The translations under genes were made by a program, and so were the position numbers. Below the pieces are notes generated by a model. The model had not been told where the DNA came from. It made no database searches and saw only the letters and a program-made list of their open reading frames with translations. This document shows, piece by piece, positions 22,150 to 33,200 of a stretch of 64,000 nucleotides of DNA (within the stretch, counting starts at the first letter, position 1; the number at the start of each line of letters is the position of its first letter). Origin of the DNA: Begonia masoniana (taxonomy: Eukaryota > Streptophyta > Magnoliopsida > Cucurbitales > Begoniaceae); the NCBI GenBank assembly GCA_022432975.1, contig CM039511.1:18130557-18194556 (forward strand). The letters run 5' to 3'.

Positions 22150-22539
22150 TTTCCCTGAATTAGATGTGAAAAGAAATACTGATGTTGTAGTGGAGATTTC
22201 AGAAATTAAAGAGAACAAAAATGCCATTCAAGGCCGAGATGACACTAAGGGTGAAAATGCAATCATTTATATAGAACCTTTGTCAGCTGAACAAACCGTC
22301 ACACCAGATGGACATGAAGATGTGGAGATTAATATAACTGAGTGTACTAACAGTTGTGATCATGGGCTTGTTGAAAGTGAGTTCCAAGATGAAACTGAAA
22401 ATTCAAGCTCCTTTGCTGATGCAGTATCTAGGACAGAAAGTGGTTTATTGTTTGATGACGAAGAAGTTGAGTCACAACAATGCGATGGCAATTTGTTGGA
22501 GCTCAATTATGAGGGATATTGTGAAAATTTTCAAATGAG
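22150..22539 (+). pseudogene. Host gene X exon downstream of Athila, copy A
   Basis: An acidic, uncharacterised coding exon of about 130 codons in the frame of VKRNTDVVVEISEIKEN, ending at a good donor (aaatgag|gtattt, 22539/22540). Joined to ATGGG at 2329-2333 it would begin at codon 2 of the same protein. The segment FADAVSRTESGLLFDDEEVE and the ending NFQMR recall the N-terminal part of a plant-specific family of unknown function, but I cannot name it with confidence. It is cut from its start codon by the Athila element. Confidence 0.55.
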
Positions 22540-23020
22540 GTATTTCTTATTTGTATTGCTTTTATTTATAATAAACTGACACCCTTTCTTAAGATCCTAA
22601 GACTAACAGAATCACTTAAATGTAAGAGGACAGAGTCTTTTTATCTTAGCTATTTGGCTGATTTCTTCACATGGAGTCTTTATGTGCTTACGATGATTTC
22701 TTTGATGGGAAAACTATTATTTAGTATTTGACCTATTATTCATTTACAACTCAAAAATCTGGACAGTGTAATATGTCTTCATTTTTTATTGAAATGCTTG
22801 CTTTCTATGAAACTACTCAAATCAATTGAATTAATGAATTGAAATGCTTTCTTTGGAAGTTGGTGTCTTCCACGTTGTATTGTCGTAAACTCTGTCAATG
22901 AGATCCCACACGTAACTTATTTTACCGTGACACCAAATACTTAATTTACTCACGGAAGATATAGCTTTGCAATTTAGAAGCACAGTTTGTTTCAAAGTAA
23001 CTCATTACATACCATTTCAG
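22540..23020 (+). other. Intron-like sequence between gene X exon and MYG1-type exon, copy A
   Basis: AT-rich and T-rich sequence with no coding potential, starting with a donor and ending with the acceptor accatttcag at 23020. The two exons it joins appear to come from different genes. Confidence 0.5.
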
Positions 23021-23140
23021 AGTCTTAGGTATCATGCAAATTCTTGGCTGCCAGCAAGGTCAATTGTGATGGAGTGTCTCATGGCAAGAAAGAACATTGA
23101 TCCCAGTGGAGAAATTATGGTTTTAACGACATTTTGTCCT
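23021..23140 (+). pseudogene. Single exon of a MYG1 (UPF0160) family gene, copy A
   Basis: A precise 40-codon exon between acceptor (ccatttcag) and donor (tttgtcct|gtaagt). It reads ANSWLPARSIVMECLMAR then NIDPSGEIMVL and FCP, which matches the SWLPAR...DPSGEI block in the C-terminal half of MYG1. MYG1 is a DHH-type exonuclease family of nucleus and mitochondria. No other MYG1 exon is visible on either side: the next exon, expected to start with W-K, is missing. It is an isolated gene fragment. Confidence 0.75.
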
Positions 23141-23240
23141 GTAAGTAAACATTGCTATTTATGGTTCAAGTTTGTGTTATTTTAGGCATTGCTACTTCAG
23201 CTAGTGGCTTTAACTGGGTATTTCTTTGGCAATTTATTTA
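23141..23240. other. Flank of the MITE insertion site
   Basis: Short noncoding stretch after the MYG1-type exon, ending in the 9-bp target duplication atttattta (23232-23240). Confidence 0.6.
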
Positions 23241-23887
23241 GGGTAAAATGCAATTTGGCCCCTACAATTAGGTGAAATGTGCAATTTACACCGTAAACTT
23301 GGATAAAGTGTAATTTGGCCCCTACAACTAGGTGAAATGAGCAATTTACACCATAAACTTGAATAATAGGCAAGAACAACCTTAATGTATTGATAATGGG
23401 CAATATGGCCCCTACCGTCATATTTTCTATTAAAAAATAACATTTTTTCACTTATTCATTTTTTTTTCCCGAAATGCCCCTCACTTGACCGAACCGGACC
23501 GGACCGGATCGACTAATTGCATTTTGATTTTTAATTTTTTTTTAATTCTATTCATGTGTCTTCTTTTTTCGAGAAATAAGATTTAAAAAAAATAAATAAA
23601 TAAGAGTGGAATTAGCTGAACCGGTCTGGTCTGGTTCGGTCGAGTGAGGGGCATTTCGGAAAAAATAAATAAATAAATGAAAAAATATTATTTTTTGATA
23701 GAAAATATGACGGTATGGGCCATATTGCCTATTATCAATACATTAAGGTTGTTCTTGCCTATTATTCAAGTTTATGGTGTAAATTGCTCATTTCACCTAG
23801 TTGTAGGGGCCAAATTGCAATTTATCTAAGTTTACGGTGTAAATTGTCCATTTCACCTAGTTGTAGGGGCCAAATTGCACTTTACCC
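23241..23887. mobile_element. Foldback Mutator-like MITE with 9-bp TSD
   Basis: A 647-bp element whose ends gggtaaaatgcaatttggcc and the inverse ttgcactttaccc are long terminal inverted repeats. The inverted similarity extends about 270-290 bp inward from each end to a short AT-rich centre, with gcccctac...ggtgaaat blocks repeated inside each arm. Perfect 9-bp duplications atttattta lie at 23232-23240 and 23888-23896. Copy B has the undisturbed target once (52045-52053). A 9-bp TSD fits the Mutator superfamily. No transposase is encoded. Confidence 0.9.
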
Positions 23888-23896
23888 ATTTATTTA

Positions 23897-24089
23897 TATT
23901 GACATGGACGTCTTCGGTGAAATCAAAGAGATAAAAGGATTGAATGATTTTTTTTATGAATTACAAAATAATTTTTTGTGTCATTGTTGGCGCCCCCTGA
24001 GTGATACTAAATTTCCTACTTCCATCCTGCTAAATATCATTGTTACGTTTGAAAGTAAGGATCACTTTTCTGGGCATATGAGCTACCAG
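23897..24089. other. Noncoding sequence between MITE and MTA pseudogene, copy A
   Basis: Shared with copy B (52054-52249). No gene is recognisable. Confidence 0.5.
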
Positions 24090-25590
24090 TTCTGCCCACA
24101 ATTGCTGATTTGTCTTTTGAAGGCTATTAATATTATTATTTTATTTTTATTGTTGTCTGATCTCCTCGACTCTCTTGTAACCCCAAAGTTCCGAAGTGCA
24201 AGAATTAATGCATTTGTTGAGTTCTAATTTTCATGATTGACACAGCTCATAAATTTCTACGAAAAGCCTAAAATATTCGATAAATTATTTGTTTATTTGC
24301 AAGATTCTAGGACTATTTACCATTCCCGACCAAGTTCCATTGCACGTCCAGTGACCCAAAGAAAAATTAAACCATCTGTCTGTAATGCGGGAACATTAAG
24401 GTTCCGCATTTCATCATCTGCCATAGTGCCATAAGGCAAACTCCATATGAATATCCCAAGGTGGGTCCGCCATTATCACCCAAAATGTCCATTCTAATGA
24501 ACGGATGTCGCAATTAATCCACTGTGGTTCACCGAGTTCAACCTCGGAACAATACTCAGCTCGCTGAGGCTTTAGAGGTTTTGGAGGAAGAGCAGAAGTC
24601 CCTATCAAAACGGGGGGCACATCTTGGACTGGATCAAGCTCGTAATATACGTACTTGCATGGCTACCAACAAAGACAGCAAAATTGATAATAATTTCACA
24701 AACTCAGAATCAGTAAGGTGAAGGAGAAGAAAGAGTCGCCTCCATAGAAGAAAGAGTTACCTTCATATGACGACAAGTATCAAGAAATGAACAGTCCCCT
24801 AAGTTGATGTCAGTATGTGGAGCAATAATTCGGCGAAAATGGACCTGCAACCAATTTTAGTGCTCCATAATTTTAAATTTTTTTTGAAAAAAAAAAAAGG
24901 AAAAGAGATAATTACATGTCATGAGTATAACCCCTCAGTAAACAAGATAATTAGGAAAAGTGATATCTAAGGGAATGCTCCAAAGGATAATATCATCATC
25001 AAGTATTACAAGACATTTGAAAAGCCCTCGTTATTTTCATCAAAATACATACTTGAACATCAATAAAACAGAAATTATATTAATGCAGACGTTCATTATT
25101 TAAAACAGTGAATCTCCAAGAAGGAATTATTGAGGAATAAGAAGCCATCCATGTAGAGTTTTTCTTTTTTTCTTTTTTTTTTTTTTTTTGGTTAGGCATA
25201 TTTATAGAAGTCACTAGACTAACCTTCTCGCAAGCTATAAAGAACAGGATTGACGCCGGCAGTCCTCTTTGTAAGGCAATGAGCAAGTACTCGTTCAACT
25301 GCGAACCACCTTTGGTTGTGAACTAAAACATAAATTATATACTTAATCCCGATCTCTTTAATACTTCATCAAGCCAACAAGTTGCCACCAACGAAAAAAC
25401 TCCACCACTCATCAATTCCACCACAAATAGCTTGCTGATTATCCCCAAAACTCGACTCTTGCTGCTGATAATTTGCACTTTCCGGCAATTCTTTCATAAG
25501 CCGAGTTCTATATATTACTAAAACCATAACCTGAGACTTCCCAGTTCCCACTCACTACAAACTCCTCTAATTCAACTCCGCCGTTTTCTT
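24090..25590 (-). pseudogene. MTA: m6A methyltransferase MTA (METTL3-like) pseudogene, copy A
   Basis: Antisense, intron-bearing fragment of the catalytic subunit of the mRNA N6-adenosine methyltransferase. Recognisable exons, 5' to 3' on the minus strand: about 25590-25401 (GGVELEEF, then DRTRLMKELPESANYQQQES), 25322-25224 (CRRQS-like, FIACEK), 24844-24761 (VHFRRIIAPHTDINLGDCSF), 24662-24321 (PLKPQRAEYCSEVELGEPQW, catalytic DPPW at 24456-24467, then MELGRE), and about 24193-24160 (ELWGYKRVEEI). The tail beyond is eroded. Splice sites are mostly preserved. Frameshifts occur around the catalytic motif, and a deletion at 25400/25401 removes the rest of the first exon. The N-terminal third and the C-terminus are absent. 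Confidence 0.85.
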
Positions 25591-25924
25591 CTTACAAAAA
25601 GAAAATTTAAAGTCTTGGGTTAATAAGAGTACCAGTCTAAAAATTTATTAAACCGTCAAAACCAAGGCACATAAGAAAATTTTTAGTTGGATCTTCTTTT
25701 ATTCAAATCACTCTCTTTCTTTATAATATTTTCAACAAAATAATTATAATAAATTATTTTATAAAGCGTAAAACATCAAATGTAATTATAAAATTAAAAC
25801 ATTATCTTTAAGTTGTTATATGATATTTTATCCAGTGTTATTCTAATTTTAACTTTTGTTCTTCGATCATTTTTGTTACGAATATTTTTTGATACAATTG
25901 TTTTTGATAATTTTATGAATATTT
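25591..25924. other. AT-rich spacer, copy A
   Basis: No gene. About 200 bp (roughly 25672-25875) are absent from copy B, which jumps from ggcacata to cgaatatttttt. Confidence 0.6.
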
Positions 25925-26845
25925 TAACTTTTGCTCTTGGATCTTTGTTGGGCGCCTTTGTGGGCTTGCTCTATGCTCGGCTGTCTGGGTTGTGCCAATG
26001 GTTGTGTGAGCTGGGTCTCTGGGCTTGGCTTAGGGCTATGGCTAGGCTGGGTCGGAATCTGGGGCATTCAGTGCTGGGCTGAGGCCGAGGTGGTCTGGGT
26101 TGTTATCAGGTTTTGGGGTTGTTCGGGATCTTGGCATATTATGGGCTGGACCGTCCAGGTAGGCTGGGCTGGTCTCTTTACGGGTGGGGTTCTAGTGGGT
26201 CGGGCTAGCTCGGGTGCGCCTAGATTGGTCTGGCTGGGTTGTGTCGGGGCTGGGCTGGGTCTCTGGGCTTTTCTTAGGGCTATATTTGGGCTGAGTCTTG
26301 ATTTGGACATATTCTGCGCTTGGCTGTAGCTAAGTGCTGGCTAGACTCTGGCTAGGTAAGCTGGTCTGGCGCTCGCTATTATTGGTCTGGGGTTTGTTGA
26401 TATCTGGGCTGGGCGCCAATCTGGGCTTGTCGAGGCTGTGGAAAAGGTGGAGTGGGCTGGGCTCTGTGCTGGCTTTTGTCTATGCTGGGCTGGAGCGGAA
26501 TCAGGGCTGGTTAAGAGCTGGGCTGGGGCCAGGGTGGTCTTGGTTGGATCAGGTTCTGGCCTTTGATTGTGGCCAGGCGGGCTTTGCTGGTCTCTCGGTA
26601 AGATTGGGGTTGGGTTTTTGGTCGGGTTGGGTCGGGTGAGCTTGTTTTTTGTGGGCTTTCCTTGTTTGGCTTTGCCCAGGCTCTGGGCTTGCGAAGTCTG
26701 TAGGCTGGGTTCTCGTTAAGGTTGGGTGGGTTGTGGTGGCCTAGAATGGGTCTGAGCAGAATTCTGATCTGGGCTGGTCTAGTAGTGGCTGCCAGGGTAG
26801 GGTGGGGTGGTCTTTGAGAAGGCTGGCTCTGGCTGGGCTCTTTTA
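25925..26845. repeat. G-rich degenerate GGGCTGG minisatellite-like tract, copy A
   Basis: About 0.9 kb of strongly strand-biased sequence (G and T on plus, few A) made of degenerate gggctgg / gggtctggg / ggttggg words. It has frequent G-triplets, so G-quadruplex formation is possible. Long frames through it code for Leu/Gly/Trp-rich strings on one strand and are artefacts. The tract recurs at 54565-55490. Confidence 0.75.
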
Positions 26846-27288
26846 TATTTTTAGGACTATTATTTGTTTAATCTATCTCCATTTCTATTATTATACTATT
26901 ATTTGGCCATCACGGAAGGAAAAATTGACGGTATATTCTTAAAAAGTTCACGCCGTGCAAAAAAAAAAAAACCGTTCTGAGATAAATATCCCTAACTGGT
27001 ACTGATGAATTAATGTCTCTCTTCTTCACCCTGAAGTTAATAACTTGCAATGATTAAGGTCAACTAATCACAAACCATGTTTTATCTCATAAATTAAGGC
27101 GATTCTTCGAGATCATAGGAAACAGACGCTTCAAGCATTTCAACTATGGGGGTACTCGGCCGTGAAACTGAACTCTACAATCGCCTTCGAAACGATATTT
27201 ATGTTTTAATCGATTTTTGAAAGAAGGATCCTGCTTCAAAGACACTAACAAGAGAGAGAGAGAGAGACGCTAGCTATTTGAAAGAAAC
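26846..27288. other. Noncoding spacer before SDR fragment, copy A
   Basis: AT-rich, with an A-run at about 26959 and an (AG)n microsatellite at about 27251-27267. No gene was recognised. Copy B has a few dozen extra bases here (around 55672-55698). Confidence 0.5.
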
Positions 27289-27802
27289 TTCCTTCATTGC
27301 GGAATGGAAGTAGTCAGCCTGGTGATTGGTAAGGAGGTCGGAGGGGACAGTCCTTAACACCTCTCACAATTCCCTTAACCACGCAGTACTCTGGCCCATT
27401 CTGGACTCTCAAATGCATTACATTCTCTGAGATTTATTGAAGTGGACGGAAAGTTCCTCTTGTACCCATCGAATACCTCTGTACTCTCTGCTTTTCTTCT
27501 GCATGGCCAACATGCAATCCTGGCAGATTCCATTCCACTGCAGAAATTGGTCATTACTTGTGAGACTCCCCAGAAATCGACTTGAAACACAGGTGAGAAT
27601 TACGAAAAATTCTCCTGGGCATTCTGGAAAATAGATTTTCATCGATGTTTTTTATCGATCTCGGGATGCAGATAGTCACGATAGGGACATCAATGGAGCT
27701 CCAGAAAGCTTCTCGACCTGGAGTTTATTTACAAAGACATGACCGCAAAATGACTTAGTGATGCTTGAAGGTGTGCAAGGAAGAAGTATGAATAGTCAGC
27801 CT
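27289..27802 (+). pseudogene. Anthocyanidin-reductase-like SDR, last two exons, copy A
   Basis: Degraded counterpart of 55960-56487. An exon ends at aacacag|gtgaga (27592/27593), and a terminal exon begins after gggatgcag at about 27672. Against copy B it has several single-base deletions that shift the frame repeatedly, so even short motifs are interrupted. The copia element starts just after it. Sequencing error in A near the contig end may account for part of the damage. Confidence 0.65.
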
Positions 27803-27807
27803 GTAAT

Positions 27808-28697
27808 TATAGACTTACTCATGCTCAGTTCTCGTAATAGGTTTTTCACTTCTTAAGAAAATCACATATCTTGAACATTTAATTTTCACATTCTATCATT
27901 AAAGAAGAAACAAGAAAATACTTACTTAAATCCAGTATGACAGACACGGATTTTCTTTCCCCTTTACCCTTCGTTCTTTAAATGAGAAATTTGATGGATA
28001 ATTTCTCGTTCTTTCTTATCTTCAGGTGGAGAGAGGACCAATTTCTTTAATATATATATCAGTATCAGGAAGTCCTCAACTTAATCTCTTCATTAGTAAA
28101 AAAAAATAAAAGGCCATGATTCAATAAGATAGATTTGTACACATTGGAACACATCACGTGGGTTTCGTAATTTGGACGTTTGAGTTTGATAAAATTGGTT
28201 ATCTGTAAAAAGTTATAAAGAACAAAACAGTGCATAGTGTTGTTTTTGTATCCTTAAAGGACGGATTGCAGCCTGTGAACGATTGCAGATCTTAATGCAA
28301 TAAACGATACAGTAAAGCGGGACAATTACAGTCGGCCAATCTTTACTATAATTTTTACCGTCCCACGGTGACTGGGATTAATGATAGTCATCCATATTAT
28401 GTTTAAACGATAAACGTCTGATTACTGTAGACAATGACAGTGTCAATCTTTATTGTAAACGACACACGTTCCACGCTTTCAGGTAATCACACAAAATCCA
28501 CGACTAATGTGAACCATAATTCGTTCCACTCTTACTGTAAACGACAAACGTCCACGACTTTTTTACTTGTAATCGATAAACGTCTGACACTTATTGAATA
28601 AATATAAAGTCAACAGTACTTACTGTGGACGATATGAAATAACAGAAACTTCTGTTGTTTTACTGATTCATTCTCAGTCAAACGGAATATTTTAACA
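27808..28697 (-). repeat. Copia 3' LTR (minus-strand element), copy A
   Basis: Equivalent to 56496-57396. It has the same degenerate GTCCA/TGGAC-containing repeats at about 28260-28640, but with many deletions. Confidence 0.8.
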
Positions 28698-30100
28698 TTA
28701 TCCCACTTGTCCATATTACATTATCATCTAATCGTCATATTGATTAGCCTAAACATCATTATCAAGTATACAAATAATAGGATCATGGCGGTAATATTAC
28801 TCTCTGACCGCATTCTTCCAATCACACTATGACTTTTATAGCTCAACCTAGCAGTACAAGACACACCATAATGGCGCCATAAGTGTCTTATAAATACAAT
28901 CCTGTGACAGCATCTTTTCATAATATCATCATGAATGATCAACATAAATAACAAGATTCATAAGTATATATCAAAACATCAATAATGACTCAGAGTGCCA
29001 ATTACTACAGAAACACAATCAAATAACATAAAGTAATTCAGAATTCTCATCGATTGACATGTTCCTAAATGTCTTTTGGTGGCCAACCTTTTAGTTAACG
29101 GATCTGCAATAATAGGTTTGGTGACTAATTGTTCTATTGATACTCCTTTGTTCGGACTTCTTCTTTAACACCAAGTCTTTCAATTCTAATTTTTTAGCAT
29201 ATTGAATACTTGTCCATTTTTAGAGAAGAAGACTGCTGCATAATTATCACATACCTTTTCACATCTGGTACTACTGTCGACAGTCCAAGTCCTGAATCAA
29301 TTCCACCCATAAACCCTGAATTGTACCTCAAGCTGCTCAAAACTTAGCTTCCTATTAGACGTATCAGTGCCAGCCAGCTGCTTTGGGCTCTTCTAAGATA
29401 TTGGCACAATTTGGCTAAAACAAATAGCCACATGTGGATTTTCGTGTATCCATACCTCCGCATAATCCAGAATCTTCATATCCAATTACTTTACTTCAGG
29501 ATATCAGATCTTCTTAGTGAGCATAGTGATACTTTCTTGCCTTGTAACTATCTCCAGTACTTTCTTTGCATCTTTTCCATGCTCTATCCCTGGATTACTT
29601 TGATACCGTCCCAGCATCCGACAGCAAAACTAATGTCTGGTCCTGGTACAAGTCTGTGCATACATCAAGTGCCCCAAATATAATCCAGAAATGAATATCT
29701 TTCCTTGTAACGGTCCAATTCTTCTTTTGGACATTGATTGAGATTAAATTTATCTTCTTTCTGAATTGGAACACACTTGCAAGAACATTTATTCGTTCTA
29801 AATCTCTCCTAGACTTTATTAATATGGTTTTTTTGAACAATACTAACCACTGTAATCTATCCCCTGAATATTTCTATTCCTATCACAAAGGATTCCTCTC
29901 CCATAATTTTTCATTTAAAGTTCATGTCAAGAATTTCTTGGTTTCCTACATTAGACAAGATCATTAGGGCTAGCAATATATCACATACATAATCAGAAAA
30001 AAAACTTACTTCCCCACTGACCTTTATATATATACACATCGACCACCAATGTTTTTCCTTAAATCCAAAGAGGTTATGATATCATTAAACTTAAATACCA
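28698..30100 (-). pseudogene. Copia RNase H and RT remnant, copy A
   Basis: Antisense remnants of the copia RNase H and RT corresponding to B 57397-58842. Short pieces match in all three frames, broken by frequent 1-2 bp deletions and a few insertions. No frame over about 90 codons follows the copia protein. Confidence 0.7.
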
Positions 30101-30200
30101 NNNNNNNNNNNNNNNNNNNNNNNNNNNNNNNNNNNNNNNNNNNNNNNNNNNNNNNNNNNNNNNNNNNNNNNNNNNNNNNNNNNNNNNNNNNNNNNNNNNN
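30101..30200. other. Assembly gap, 100 Ns
   Basis: A fixed-length run of N, the usual scaffold placeholder of unknown true size. To the left is copia sequence equal to B near 58842. To the right is Athila gag equal to A near 4390, after about 17 bases of unmatched A-rich sequence. Confidence 0.99.
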
Positions 30201-30221
30201 TCCGTAAAAAAAAAAAACAGC

Positions 30222-33200
30222 TAGACTCGCAATGATATAATTAATTTTACTCAGTTCGATGGGGAGACATTATATGAGGCATGGGCTCGTTTTAAGGAGA
30301 TGTTGAGAAAGTGTCTCAATCATGGTCTACCGATGTGGATGCATATTCAGACTTTTTATATGGGATTATCAGCTTCTACTAAGACTCTGGTTAATGCAGC
30401 AGCAGGTGGAGCTTTAATGAGAAAAACGGAAGACGCCGCTTATGAATTATCAGAGGAATTAGCACTTAACAATGACCAGTGTCCAGTGGAGCGATCGATT
30501 ATGAGGCGCACATCGGGTACTCCAGAACTCGAAGCTATGAAAGCTCTGACTCTACAAGTGGCCTCATTAACCAAGCAACTACAAGAATCTCATATGGCAG
30601 CAAGTGTTGGGAAATCGATGAAGGTTACTTGTCAGTGGTGTCATGGGCCGCATTTGAGTGAAGAATGTCAAGAGGGAAATCCTATGGCCAAAGAACATGC
30701 GGAGCAAGCTAATTATATGGGTAATTATAATCGTCAAGGCAATCCCAATTCAAATAATTACAATCCTGGATGGCGGAATCACCCAAATTTTTCATGGAGG
30801 AATTCTCAGAATGCTATGCAGCCACTGCAAGCAACTCAACCGGGTCCATCTCAGCAAAGTGAAAAGAAAAGTGATCTTGAAACAGCTCTTATGCAGTTTA
30901 TGACCGAGACTCGGACTACAATGCAAAATCAATCAGCCCAAATTCGCAGTCTTGAAAATCAACTTGGTCAATTCGCGAGCATTATTAATGGCAGGCCCCA
31001 AGGATCACTACCAAGTAACACAGAGGTGAATCCCAAAGATCACTGTAATGCAATCACTACTCGGAAGGGAACAATAATTGAACCAGTGCAGAAAGAGAAA
31101 AATGTGCCAAAATCAGTTACTGTGGAGTCCAGTGCCGATGAAGTTCAAAAGTCAGCCCCAATGCATCAATCACCTCCAGTGCCGTTTCCACAAAGATTGA
31201 AAAATGTGAAGCTGGATAAACAGTTCTCTCAATTCCTTGATGTCTTCAAGAAGCTTCACATTAATATTCCGTTTGCCGACGCGTTGGAGCAAATGCCGAG
31301 TTATGCCAAATTTATGAAAGACATTCTTTCCCACAAGCGCAAAATAGATGAGTGTGGTATTATAGCTCTTACAGAAGAATGCAGTGCCATTATTCAGCGG
31401 AAGTTACCTCAGAAATTAAAAGATCCAGGGAGTTTTACTGTACCTTGCGAAATTGGCAATTCTGTATTTACTAGAGCTTTATGCGATTTGGGTGCGAGTA
31501 TTAATTTGATGCTTTTGTCTATTTTCAGGAAACTCAATCTAGGTGAAGCAAAGCCAACAGGGGTTACATTATTGATGGCCGATCGCTCTCTTAAACACCC
31601 GAGAGGCATTATTGAAGATGTGCTCGTAAAAGTTGATAAATTTATATTCCCAGCTGACTTTATTGTGCTTGATATGGAAGAAGATCGAGATGTGCCTATT
31701 ATTCTGGGTCGACCATTCCTTGCTACGGGTCGTGCCCTTATTGACGTACAAAAAGGTGAATTGAGCTTGAGAGTGCAAGATGAAGAAGTCACATTTAATG
31801 TTTTCAAAGCCATGAAGTATCCATGGGATAGCAATGATGTTTTTCGTGTTGAAGTGACCGAGTCCACAATAGATGAAGTTGCACGTCAACCAGATGACCC
31901 TTTAGAAGCATGTGTGTTTGGGCAGAATTATAATATGGAAGAGGACAATGAAGCACGTGGGTATGCAATATGGATGGATTCATTTGAGCCAAATAGGAGG
32001 AATTATTACGAGAAGTTGGGGGAAGGCCCGTCACGCACTTTACCATCTATTGAGCAACCACCGGTGTTAGAGCTAAAGACACTACCGGCCCACTTAAAAT
32101 ATGCATACTTACAAGCCCCTTCTTCACTACTAGTAATCATTGCCGCTGATTTATCTAAAGAAGAAGAAGGGAAATTACTTCGAGTACTCCGAAAGTTCAA
32201 ATCAGCAATTGGATGGACCTCAGCAGATTTAAAGGGAATAAGCTCATCTTTTTGTATGCACAGAATTCTTATGGAGGAAGATCACAAACCATCCGTGGAA
32301 CATCAACGACGTCTTAACCCTACCATGAAAAAAGTAGTGCGCAAAGAAATATTAAAGTGGTTAGATGCTGGTGTGATATACCCTATTTCTGACAGTTCAT
32401 GGGTTAGCCCCGTTCAAGTTGTACCGAAGAAAGGAGGTATGACAGTTGTGAAAAATGAAAATAATGAGCTCATTCCTACTCGCACTGTTACCGGTTGGCG
32501 CATATGTATGGATTACAGGAAATTAAACAAGGCGACTAGGAAAGATCACTTCCCGCTTCCGTTTATTGATCAGATGCTTGACCGGCTTGCAGGACATGAT
32601 TTTTATTGCTTTCTTGATGGTTATTCCGGGTACAATCAAATTGCCATAGCTCCTGAAGACCAAGAGAAGACTACATTTACTTGCCCTTACGGCACCTTTG
32701 CCTTTCGAAGGATGCCATTCGGTCTTTGTAACGCCCCGGCCACTTTTCAACGATGCATGATAGCAATATTTTCTGATATGGTCGAACGCATTATTGAGGT
32801 ATTCATAGATGATTTCTCTGTTTTTGGATCTTCTTTTGATAGTTGTTTGGAGAATCTGAATATGGTGCTTCAACGATGTACCGAGACAAATTTGGTATTG
32901 AATTGGGAAAAATGTCATTTCATGGTACGTGAAGGTATTGTACTAGGCCATCGGGTATCATCCAAGGGGATAGAAGTGGATCGTGCCAAGATTGATACGA
33001 TTGAGAAGTTACCACCACCTATATCAGTTAAGGGAGTAAGGAGCTTCTTGGGACACGCTGGCTTTTATCGACGCTTCATCCAAGATTTCAGCAAAATTAC
33101 CAAACCATTATGTAATTTGCTGGAAAAAGGGGTGGAGTTCCACTTTGATGATGCATGTTTAGTCGCCTTTAATTTATTAAAAGAGAAGCTCACCTCTGCA

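Larger units (their letters stand above)
27808..30100 (-). mobile_element. Ty1/copia element, copy A, truncated by assembly gap
   Basis: The left LTR (27808-28697) is followed by the RNase H and RT end of a minus-strand copia element corresponding to B 56496-58842. The target GTAAT precedes the LTR (27803-27807), and the first G of the LTR TG is missing. Many small indels relative to B destroy the frames. The element stops at the N run. Confidence 0.85.

Noticed and set aside
23197..24227. Frames on both strands around the MITE
   Set aside because: They are translations of the MITE inverted repeats. Similar peptides appear on both strands because of the palindrome.
25813..26639. Leu/Gly/Trp-rich long frames resembling membrane proteins
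   Set aside because: They lie in the G-rich repetitive tract, and copy B has indels that change every frame, so they are compositional artefacts.
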